A stretch of 10,523 bases of DNA from Deltaproteobacteria bacterium (GTDB lineage Bacteria; Desulfobacterota; Desulfobacteria; Desulfobacterales; JAUVGT01), in NCBI GenBank assembly GCA_030593645.1, contig JAUVGT010000161.1, forward strand, positions 1 through 10,523. Reading direction: 5' to 3'. Numbering within the stretch: position 1 is the first letter of the stretch; each line of letters opens with the position of its first letter. The notes beneath the pieces are model-generated. The model was not told the origin of the DNA. It made no database searches and was given only the letters and a program-made list of their open reading frames with translations. A program made the position numbers and the translations under genes. Below, one piece after another: positions 1 through 6,933 of the stretch.

Positions 1-522
1 CCCGGTTTTCAATGGAGGGACATATTTAAAGCGCTAAGGCTGATGGAATTTTCAGGTGAAATCCTTGCGGGATACTTTTTTAAAGGTATACCCGGTCCGC
101 AATTTATGTCCCAGGCGGCTTTTCGGATTTTACAGCAAAAATTATCCGAAGATCTCATATACTGGCTCAATGCATCGGATCCAATATCATTATGCGGGGT
201 TCCTCTGGATGACCTTAAAAAGAGTTTTCCAAGACGCGTTTCAAGCTGCCACATGGTCTTTCACGGTAAGAAACCGGTTTTAATATCCAGGCGAAACGGT
301 AAGGATCTAACAATCAGGGTGCCGTTTGACCATGTTTCCATACAATTGTATTATTGCTCTCTGAGGCATTTAATAACGAGACCATTCAAACCGGTTCGAA
401 ATATAACGATTGAAAAGATTAATGGTATTCCAGCAGCGGAAAGTGACTATGTGGACAGCTTAAGAGTCTCGTTTGATGTGGTTGTGGATATAAAAAACAT
501 TGTGATATACAGAAAACCGTGA
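1..522 (+). CDS. Lhr-like ATP-dependent helicase, C-terminal fragment (5' end outside window)
   Basis: The frame is open from base 1 and ends at TGA 520-522, giving the last 173 residues of a larger protein. The visible part resembles the C-terminal DEAD/H-associated region of Lhr-type superfamily 2 helicases. Its signatures are W-RDIFKALRLMEFSGEILAG near residues 5-24, followed by YFFKGIPGPQF, an LPRRV-like segment (FPRRVSS), HMVFHGKKPVLISRRNGK, and the closing ITIEKINGIPAAES segment. The helicase motor motifs lie upstream of the window and cannot be checked. Lhr enzymes are cytoplasmic ATP-dependent 3'-5' DNA helicases linked to DNA repair. An in-frame ATG at base 43 is internal to the conserved domain and is not the start. 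The C-terminus looks complete. Family assignment is by eye from conserved phrases. Confidence 0.8.
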   Translation, partial: PGFQWRDIFKALRLMEFSGEILAGYFFKGIPGPQFMSQAAFRILQQKLSEDLIYWLNASDPISLCGVPLDDLKKSFPRRVSSCHMVFHGKKPVLISRRNGKDLTIRVPFDHVSIQLYYCSLRHLITRPFKPVRNITIEKINGIPAAESDYVDSLRVSFDVVVDIKNIVIYRKP

Positions 523-605
523 AAGTACAAAGAAGATAAAAAAACAAGAGTTCACCGAAAAGGACGCAAAGGAATAAGTGAGCCCTTCGGGCAAAGAGTA
601 AAAAT

Positions 606-623
606 CCGGGTCCAAGGGCCCGG
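606..623. repeat. GC-rich hairpin
   Basis: CCGGGTC at 606-612 pairs with GGCCCGG at 617-623 around a CAAG loop, a 7-bp stem with one G-T wobble. On the minus strand the stem is followed by a T-rich run (complement of 595-605), so it could end transcription coming from the right. No minus-strand gene is seen to need it. Smaller stems lie nearby: GCCC/GGGC around base 590, CCGCC/GGCGG between 635 and 655, and CCCC/GGGG at 663-675. Confidence 0.5.
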
Positions 624-682
624 CTTTGACTTGTCCGCCATAGCTTTAGCGGCGGTGGATCACCCCACTAAGGGGATTTAAC

Positions 683-819
683 AAGTGCCTAAAGTGCGCT
701 AAAGTGACTAAAATGCCTAAAGTTAATGAATTCTGTCTGTTTTTATTTAAAAGATGGAGCTTATAGCGACTCCGGAACTTTAGGCACTTTAGTGCACTTT
801 AGCTCACTTTAGTCACTTT
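683..819. repeat. Long imperfect inverted repeat built from AAAGTG-type units
   Basis: The left arm is 683-724. The right arm, 776-819, is its imperfect reverse complement. Read in the same sense, both arms are made of the same series of 9-10-nt units: (A)AAGTGNCT, AAAGTGNGCT or AAAGTGNACT, AAAGTGCCT, then a closing AAAGTT. The loop of about 51 nt (725-775) is AT-rich and non-coding. The hexamer GATTTA occurs just left (675-680) and directly right (820-825), a weak candidate target-site duplication. This looks like a dispersed non-autonomous repeat; the copy number in the genome cannot be judged here. Confidence 0.7.
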
Positions 820-852
820 GATTTATTTCTTATGGCAGAGCCATTTATCTCT

Positions 853-880
853 GACCTGGCCCAAAGAACCAGGTTTTATT
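853..880 (+). terminator. Weak rho-independent terminator candidate upstream of recB
   Basis: ACCTGG (854-859) and CCAGGT (869-874) form a 6-bp stem around a 9-nt loop, and GGTTTTATTT follows. The stem is short and the T-run is interrupted by an A. It could end read-through from the helicase gene or the repeats, about 30 nt before recB. It could equally be chance. Confidence 0.35.
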
Positions 881-908
881 TGATGAAATAAAATATTCCG
901 GACTTGTT

Positions 909-3900
909 ATGGACAAATTCGATTTAATCAATACACCTCTCAGCGGTTCCAACCTGATCGAAGCGGATGCCGGTACGGGAAAGACATACGCCATCACTGG
1001 CCTTTTCCTCAGGCTGATTCTTGAAAAGGATCTGACCGCGGACCGGATCCTGGTCGTTACCTTTACAAAGGCGGCAACCGAAGAATTAAAAGATAGAATC
1101 AGAAATGTTCTGGTTCTATCAAAAGAAGGATTTGAACACGGACAGAGTCAAGATCCGCTGGTACAATCCATCATCCAAAAATACGGGAAGGATGAGCGGG
1201 CCCGCGGGAAAGTGGAAAACGCATTGATCGATTTCGATCAGGCGGCTATTTTTACCATTCACGGATTCTGCAACAGAATTCTCCATGAATATACATTTGA
1301 AACACAGAGTTTTTACGATGCTGAACTGATTTCCGATGAGACGGAACTGATCCGGGAGATTACTGAAGATTTTTGGAGAATTCAATTCACCGGCATGCCC
1401 CTTGAATTTATCAGTTACGCGGTTGAAAAGGGAAAAATAAGAAAACCTCAGGATTTCATGAATTTGATAGGAAAGACACGTCATCCCGGCATCAGGATCA
1501 TTCCTGAAATGGGCAAACCTGAGTTCACCGCTCTCAAGCAGTATAATAAACTGCTTCAGGAGCTGAAACAATCATGGCGTAAAAACCGCGATACGATCAT
1601 GGATCTGCTTCAAAGCTCTGCCTTAAACGGCAATAAATACGGAGGATTAAATTTAAGCAAGAAGCATCCGGAAATAACCGGAAGAGCGTTGAAAATCGTA
1701 TCCCTCACCCGGAGTATGGAGCAGCTTGTTTCTGATCAGGACGTCGGTTTTCCACTTTTTAAAGGGTTTGAAAAACTGACGGCTTCGGTATTGGATCAGT
1801 CAATCAAGAAAGGATTTGAACCTCTATCCCACCCGTTTTTCGATCTGTGTGATGAACTTTTTCAAGCGGCGGCGCGTCTCGAAAATGAGATGAACCAGTA
1901 CATTTTATTTTTAAAGACTGATTTGTTCAGATACTCAGAAGCTGAATTAAGAAAACGAAAGAAAAGTAATAATATCCAGTTTTATGATGATCTGCTCACA
2001 AAACTTAAAACGGCTCTCTTCGAGGAAAAAAACAAGGGAGTAAATACCCTGGCAAAGATGATCAGAAATAAATATAAAGCTGCTCTTGTGGATGAATTCC
2101 AGGACACCGATCAGCTGCAGTATGACATTTTCAATCATATATTTTCAAATGACGACATGGTTCTGTTCATGATCGGGGACCCCAAACAGTCCATATACAG
2201 CTTCAGAGGGGCCGACATATTTTCATACATGCGCGCGGCCGAAAGCGCGGAGTCAAAATTTACGTTGACGGATAATTATCGGACACGCCCGGAACTGATA
2301 TCAGCGGTAAACACTATCTTCTCAAATGTTAAAGCTCCGTTTCTGTTTAAAGACATCCGTTTCAAACCCGGAAAATCCGGGCATGTTAACCAGAACTACG
2401 AAAACGACCAACTGTCAGGCGCCCCGCTAAAACTCTGGTATGTCCCGTCTGAAGGGGAAAAACCGTTAAATAAATCAGAAGCGGTCGTCAAAATATGCGG
2501 ATCCACTTCATCTGAAATCCATGACCTGATCAATAATAAATCCATTGAACCCGGGGATATTGCTGTGCTGGTCCGAACCAACCGGCAGGCGGAAATGATG
2601 AAAATCCATCTGGAAAAAAAACGGATTCCGGCGGTGATACACAGCACCGGCAATATTTTTCATTCATCCGAATCTGAAGAGATGGAACGTATACTTCAGA
2701 GTATTGGTGAACCTTTCAATGAACACCGGTTCAGAGCAGCCGCTGTAACCGATGTCATTGGGATAAAGGGAGAACATATCAGTGCCCTGTATGACGAAAG
2801 CAGCCAGGAAAACGATCGAATCCGGCTGGAATCGATCCGTTCGAGATTTATGGAATATTTCATGGAATGGAACAATAACGGTTTTATCAGGATGTTTTAT
2901 AAATTTATGAATAATGAAGGTGTGAGGGAACGGCTGCTGTCCATGCCGGACGGTGAAAGACGGTTTACTAATATTCTTCATTGTTCTGAAATTTTGCATA
3001 AAGCGAGTCTGGAAACCACTTCCACCATGAAAGACCTGATGAAATGGTTTTCCCAACAGCGAAGACCGGATAGTCATGGAGCAGAAGAACACAACCTCAG
3101 GCTTGAAAGTGATGAACGTGCTGTCAAAATTATTACCATTCATAAGAGTAAGGGCCTTGAGTATCCGATTGTTTTTTGCCCGTTTTGCTGGGAGGGTTCT
3201 AAAAGGGCAAGCAAAGAACTCATCTTTCATGACCCGGATCATAATAATCAGCTCACATTAGATCTAAATGCAGATCAGGATAGTCCGCACCTGATGCATG
3301 CTCAGAATGAATTGCTTGCGGAAAATTTGAGGCTTCTATATGTGGCAGTTACGCGGGCAAAGGAAAGATGTTACCTTATCTGGGGCAGTATCAATAAAGC
3401 CCAGACATCCGCGCTGGCGTATCTGCTGCATTTTATCGATCAAACCGGGGAGAAGGATGGTGTGTATAATGTCGCTGAATCCCTGGAAAAACATATGAAG
3501 CGGCTGGATGATAACGATATGCTTGAAGACTTAAAACAGCTTGTGAATCAATCGAACAGGTCCATAGAACTTTCAATGATGCCGGAATCCGAAAACGGCC
3601 AATTTGAATCACATCTGGATAAAAATGACAATTTGTCTCACAGGAAATTTAGCGGGGTAATCGATAACACCTTTAAAATATTAAGCTATTCATCTCTTGT
3701 TTCAAGGCAGCACCATCAGAAGGAATTTCCTGATTATGATAGCGTACCGGATTCAAGTTCAATATCAGCTTCAGAGCCGCCGGATACGCAATATCAAACG
3801 GTTGGGAAAAATATTTTTTCGTTTCCGAAAGGTACACGCACGGGGATTTTTTTTCATGATGTTTTTGAGCACCTTGATTTCAAGAGTAAAAGATCAGCAT

Positions 3901-4550
3901 ATGAAGATCTGGTCATCGAGAAATTAAAAGTTTATGGATACGATCTTTCATGGAAAAAAACAGTTATCCGATTAATCGACAATGTCCTTAACGCAAATCT
4001 GGTAAAGGGAGACAATGATCTGGTACTTTCGAATATACCCAAGGAAGACCGGATTAATGAAATGGAATTTTATTTTCCGGTTAACCGTTTGACACCGGAA
4101 AAAATGAAAGAAGTTTTTTCAGACCTCGGCAATATGAATCCTTTTAAAGAATCTACAGCTGAACGTGATAAACTCATATTTTCGCCGGCCAATGGGTTTC
4201 TAAAGGGATACATTGATTTAATCATCAGGCGAAATGACCGATATTATATTATTGACTGGAAATCGAATCATTTGGGTTCCGAATCCGAAAATTATAATAA
4301 TAATGCACTCTCAAAGGTGATGAGTAAACATTTTTATATACTTCAGTATCACTTATACACGCTGGCCCTGCATCAGTATCTAAAAATGAAAGTCAGCGGA
4401 TACAGCTATCAAAATAATTTTGGAGGTATATTCTATATATTTATCAGGGGAGTCCATTCCGGTGAAGACAATCAATACGGAATATTTAGCGACCTGCCGG
4501 ATCCGGAGATAATCAATAAAATGGGTACTGCGCTTATTCCGAATTATTAA
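909..4550 (+). CDS. recB: Exodeoxyribonuclease V subunit RecB (helicase-nuclease)
   Basis: RecB is the 3'-5' helicase and the only nuclease subunit of RecBCD, which resects double-strand DNA ends for RecA-dependent repair and degrades linear foreign DNA in the cytoplasm. The product is 1213 aa, close to the 1180 aa of E. coli RecB. Visible SF1 motifs are Walker A AGTGKT (21-26), motif Ia VVTFTKAATEEL, TIHGFCNRIL, Walker B LVDEFQDTDQ (D395-E396), GDPKQSIYSFRGAD (from 423), NYRTRPE (456), ITIHKSKGLEYPIV (742-755) and YVAVTRAKER (R816). The C-terminal PD-(D/E)XK nuclease is intact: H983 in FFHDVFEHLDF, D1103 in GYIDL, and D1116/K1118 in DWKSN. The 13- and 2-residue spacing equals that of E. coli D1067/D1080/K1082. 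A QYHLYTLAL motif follows. ATG 909 is the only sensible start: an in-frame stop lies at 852 and there is no other start codon between. Its ribosome binding site is poor (GGA at 900-902). recD follows, but recC is not adjacent. Confidence 0.96.
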   Translation: MDKFDLINTPLSGSNLIEADAGTGKTYAITGLFLRLILEKDLTADRILVVTFTKAATEELKDRIRNVLVLSKEGFEHGQSQDPLVQSIIQKYGKDERARGKVENALIDFDQAAIFTIHGFCNRILHEYTFETQSFYDAELISDETELIREITEDFWRIQFTGMPLEFISYAVEKGKIRKPQDFMNLIGKTRHPGIRIIPEMGKPEFTALKQYNKLLQELKQSWRKNRDTIMDLLQSSALNGNKYGGLNLSKKHPEITGRALKIVSLTRSMEQLVSDQDVGFPLFKGFEKLTASVLDQSIKKGFEPLSHPFFDLCDELFQAAARLENEMNQYILFLKTDLFRYSEAELRKRKKSNNIQFYDDLLTKLKTALFEEKNKGVNTLAKMIRNKYKAALVDEFQDTDQLQYDIFNHIFSNDDMVLFMIGDPKQSIYSFRGADIFSYMRAAESAESKFTLTDNYRTRPELISAVNTIFSNVKAPFLFKDIRFKPGKSGHVNQNYENDQLSGAPLKLWYVPSEGEKPLNKSEAVVKICGSTSSEIHDLINNKSIEPGDIAVLVRTNRQAEMMKIHLEKKRIPAVIHSTGNIFHSSESEEMERILQSIGEPFNEHRFRAAAVTDVIGIKGEHISALYDESSQENDRIRLESIRSRFMEYFMEWNNNGFIRMFYKFMNNEGVRERLLSMPDGERRFTNILHCSEILHKASLETTSTMKDLMKWFSQQRRPDSHGAEEHNLRLESDERAVKIITIHKSKGLEYPIVFCPFCWEGSKRASKELIFHDPDHNNQLTLDLNADQDSPHLMHAQNELLAENLRLLYVAVTRAKERCYLIWGSINKAQTSALAYLLHFIDQTGEKDGVYNVAESLEKHMKRLDDNDMLEDLKQLVNQSNRSIELSMMPESENGQFESHLDKNDNLSHRKFSGVIDNTFKILSYSSLVSRQHHQKEFPDYDSVPDSSSISASEPPDTQYQTVGKNIFSFPKGTRTGIFFHDVFEHLDFKSKRSAYEDLVIEKLKVYGYDLSWKKTVIRLIDNVLNANLVKGDNDLVLSNIPKEDRINEMEFYFPVNRLTPEKMKEVFSDLGNMNPFKESTAERDKLIFSPANGFLKGYIDLIIRRNDRYYIIDWKSNHLGSESENYNNNALSKVMSKHFYILQYHLYTLALHQYLKMKVSGYSYQNNFGGIFYIFIRGVHSGEDNQYGIFSDLPDPEIINKMGTALIPNY

Positions 4551-4555
4551 TATGT
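4549..4555. repeat. Left copy of 7-bp target-site duplication (AATATGT)
   Basis: AATATGT directly precedes the palindromic element and is repeated exactly at 4707-4713 directly after it. This copy overlaps the recB stop codon (TAA 4548-4550) and contains an ATG at 4552-4554. That ATG is now followed at once by TGA and is a relic of the recD start. Confidence 0.8.
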
Positions 4556-4706
4556 GACGGTTTCGTAAAAAGTCCAACTTCTGCGTTGTGCTGCATTTTG
4601 CAATCATTCAACGTACGATAAGTACGCTTCATCATTACAAAAATTGCACGCCTTGAATTTGAACTCTTTACGAAACCGTCTAATTCGGACTTTTTACGAG
4701 ACCATC
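4556..4706. mobile_element. MITE-like palindromic element between recB and recD
   Basis: The 151-bp element has three related 20-nt ends. The outer left end (4556-4575) reads GACGGTTTCGTAAAAAGTCC. The outer right end (4687-4706) is its reverse complement at 18 of 20 positions. An inner inverted copy (4661-4680) also matches at 18 of 20. From 4556 to 4680 the sequence is an imperfect palindrome centred on CGTAC-GATAA-GTACG (4612-4626). A perfect 7-bp direct repeat, AATATGT, flanks the element, as expected of a target-site duplication. It has no transposase and would have been moved in trans. The ends resemble repeats I associate with Desulfobacterales genomes (memory, not a search). The second right end suggests a composite or nested insertion. 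Confidence 0.85.
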
Positions 4707-4713
4707 AATATGT
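4707..4713. repeat. Right copy of 7-bp target-site duplication (AATATGT)
   Basis: This exact copy of 4549-4555 directly follows the outer right end of the element. It contains the functional recD start codon at 4710-4712. Confidence 0.8.
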
Positions 4714-6593
4714 ACAAAATTAAAAATAATACAATCACCGCATTATATCGAAGCGGCTATTTTTCAGGATTGGATATTCAGTTTGCTGAATTTGCAGCCA
4801 GGTTGTCAGAAGATAATGATATTCATTTGATGATGGGTGCCGCATTGCTCAGCCGGGTGTGCAGGAATGGAGATATATGTCTTGACCTTGAAATATACTC
4901 CGGAAAACATGTAATGCAGAACAATGAAACTGATCCGCCGGTGATATTCCCGGAACTTAACACGTGGAAGAAAAAACTCACTTCAAGTCATGTCGTTGGT
5001 CTCCCCGGTGAAAAAAAGCCCCTGATTCTCGATGAAAATAACAGACTCTATCTTTTCCGCTACTGGGAGTATGAAAAAAGACTTGCGGATTACCTGAAGA
5101 GAAAAGCGCGCGGGAAAAATTTAAAAGTCGATCACACAATGTTAAAAGACGGAATTCAAAGATTGTTCCCTGGAGAACATTCAAAAACAACAGACTGGCA
5201 AAAAATTGCGGCAGCCTCGGCTGTATTAAACAAGCTCTGTATTATCACCGGAGGACCTGGAACAGGGAAAACATTCACAGTCGCGAAAATTATATCACTT
5301 TTTTGTGAACAGCCCAATGGCGATAATCTCAGAATACTGCTTTCCGCACCCACCGGTAAAGGCGCCGCGAAACTTGGTGATTCGATCCATAGTGCCGGGG
5401 ATCAGCTGAATTGCAGTCAAAGAATTAAAGATCTGCACCCATCGGAAGCTTATACAATACACAGAATGCTGAAGCCATATTTAAACCAGCCATATTTTCA
5501 ATACAACCGTGAAAACAAATTGCCGGCTGATGTAGTAATCATCGATGAAATATCAATGGTTGATCTTGCGCTGATGTCTAAACTGGTACAGGCTGTTCCT
5601 GATGAGGCTGTGCTCATACTCATCGGAGACAGCAACCAGCTTGCTTCGGTTGAAGCGGGATCTGTCCTCGGCGATATTTGTTTGAGAAGTAATCAATTCA
5701 CTCATGATTTTTGCGATTTAATCAATGAATCAACACAGGAGAAAATCAAACCTGATAACGTTAATCATGATGATAATAATGTTCTGCAGGATTGTATTAT
5801 TCATTTGGAAAAAAGTTATCGATTTCCCGATGGAAGCATGATTGGTGATCTCAGCCGTGCAGTAAATATGAATAGTCCTGATATGATGTTTAAACGGATG
5901 GAAGAATTTGAGAAAAAGAAAAAATCAAAACAGGAGTGGATTAGAAAATCTAAAAATCTTTCAAATGTACTCAAAGAAGCGGTTTTATCAAAATATACTG
6001 ATTTCTTAAAACCAGATGATCCGGGAAAAGCACTTGAAAAATTCAATCAGTTCATTATCCTGTGCGCCCTGCGAAACGGTCCCTACGGCGTTGATTCCAT
6101 AAATATGCATATCAAAAATATACTCTTAAAAGAAGGTCTTGTTCGACTTGATTCTTCAATCAATACTCCCTGGTATATCGGAAGACCGGTTATGATAAGG
6201 CGTAACGATTATAATACAGGACTGTTTAATGGTGATATTGGAATTACCATGCCTGATCCTGAAGCGGATTCCGATGAATTATGTGTCTTTTTTCCAGGTG
6301 CCGATGAAGAACCCAGAAAATTCTCACCGCACAGACTTCCCGAGCATGATACAGTATACACAATGACTGTTCATAAAGCACAGGGATCCGAGTTTGATGA
6401 TGTTTTACTTATTCTGCCTGACAGGGATTCTCCAGTTTTAACAAGGGAGCTTATATATACAGCGATTACAAGAGCAAAAAAAAGCCTCCGGATATTTGGA
6501 AGCAAAGAAATCATCAACACCGCTGTTTCAAGAAAAATTGAAAGATCTTCCGGATTGCGGGACGCCTTGTGGGGCATTGGAGAGATGAGTTAG
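4710..6593 (+). CDS. recD: Exodeoxyribonuclease V subunit RecD (5'-3' helicase)
   Basis: RecD is the fast 5'-3' SF1B helicase of RecBCD. From ATG 4710 the product is 627 aa, against 608 in E. coli. The N-terminal domain shows the usual AALLSRVCRNGDICLDL phrase. Helicase motifs are Walker A GGPGTGKT (181-188), SAPTGKGAAKL, YTIHRML, Walker B VVIIDEISMVD (D279-E280), IGDSNQLASVEAGSVLGD (D307), LEKSYRF, TVHKAQGSEFDDV (H555) and YTAITRAKKSL (R588). The frame stays open back to a TTG at 4644, but that part lies inside the mobile element. The target-site duplication shows that ATG 4710 is the ancestral start. No strong ribosome binding site precedes it; only GAG at 4698-4700, inside the element, is suitably placed. 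Before the insertion, recB and recD were separated by one base (TAA-T-ATG), so RecD was probably made by translational coupling. Similarity to RecD2 is less likely, given the adjacent recB and the length. Confidence 0.94.
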   Translation: MYKIKNNTITALYRSGYFSGLDIQFAEFAARLSEDNDIHLMMGAALLSRVCRNGDICLDLEIYSGKHVMQNNETDPPVIFPELNTWKKKLTSSHVVGLPGEKKPLILDENNRLYLFRYWEYEKRLADYLKRKARGKNLKVDHTMLKDGIQRLFPGEHSKTTDWQKIAAASAVLNKLCIITGGPGTGKTFTVAKIISLFCEQPNGDNLRILLSAPTGKGAAKLGDSIHSAGDQLNCSQRIKDLHPSEAYTIHRMLKPYLNQPYFQYNRENKLPADVVIIDEISMVDLALMSKLVQAVPDEAVLILIGDSNQLASVEAGSVLGDICLRSNQFTHDFCDLINESTQEKIKPDNVNHDDNNVLQDCIIHLEKSYRFPDGSMIGDLSRAVNMNSPDMMFKRMEEFEKKKKSKQEWIRKSKNLSNVLKEAVLSKYTDFLKPDDPGKALEKFNQFIILCALRNGPYGVDSINMHIKNILLKEGLVRLDSSINTPWYIGRPVMIRRNDYNTGLFNGDIGITMPDPEADSDELCVFFPGADEEPRKFSPHRLPEHDTVYTMTVHKAQGSEFDDVLLILPDRDSPVLTRELIYTAITRAKKSLRIFGSKEIINTAVSRKIERSSGLRDALWGIGEMS

Positions 6594-6933
6594 ATTACAA
6601 AGCCCAAATACCCCGAAACCAATGTGGAAGACAGCTAACATAAATTCAAATATAGACATCAAAAGTATACTGGCCATTTTTCATGACGTTTTTTTTGCGA
6701 AATGTGAAACACAATAATATTGTTGATAATTTTTGATTATATGATATGAGTAAATAAACCGGAAATGAAAATTCACTCTTTAATGTTCACGGTTACTGCA
6801 CATCCTATACAGATCGATTTTCATTAATTAGCGAGAAAACTTTCCAGTAAATATGCTCAAAGTAGGATAAAACATATTGGTAAGTGTTCGATACTGCAAG
6901 CTATAAAACAATTTTCAGCGGGAGAAAAAAGAA
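6594..6933. other. Non-coding gap between recD and the caspase-like gene
   Basis: This AT-rich gap of 340 bases has no credible reading frame on the + strand and no clear terminator. A weak promoter candidate lies near its right end: TTGGTA (6877-6882) and TATAAA (6902-6907) with a long 19-nt spacer. Nothing else is recognisable. Confidence 0.55.
6920..6924 (+). promoter_or_regulatory. Ribosome binding site for the caspase-like lipoprotein gene
   Basis: GGGAG lies 9 nt before ATG 6934. A second in-frame ATG at 6940 would be slightly too far away, which favours the first. Confidence 0.6.

Larger units (their letters stand above)
523..908. other. Intergenic region between the helicase gene and recB, rich in inverted repeats
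   Basis: This gap of 386 bases has no convincing coding sequence. It holds a run of small GC-rich hairpins (about 583-675), a long imperfect inverted repeat (683-819) and a weak terminator-like stem-loop (853-880). I found no convincing sigma70 promoter for recB. The layered palindromes suggest that one or more short non-autonomous repeat elements have accumulated here. Confidence 0.7.

Noticed and set aside
9..254. Minus-strand open frame opposite the helicase fragment
   Set aside because: The + strand frame shows conserved Lhr-like C-terminal motifs over the same bases.
683..819. CRISPR-like array suggested by the repeated AAAGTG units
   Set aside because: Units are 9-10 nt with no unique spacers, and they are arranged as two inverted arms, not as direct repeats with spacers.
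2664..3242. Minus-strand open frame of 192 codons inside recB
   Set aside because: It overlaps conserved RecB coding sequence, including the run up to motif V, has no recognisable domain and no ribosome binding site.
6723..6745. TTGATA and TATGAT as a promoter for the caspase-like gene
   Set aside because: The spacer is only 11 nt, too short for a sigma70 promoter.
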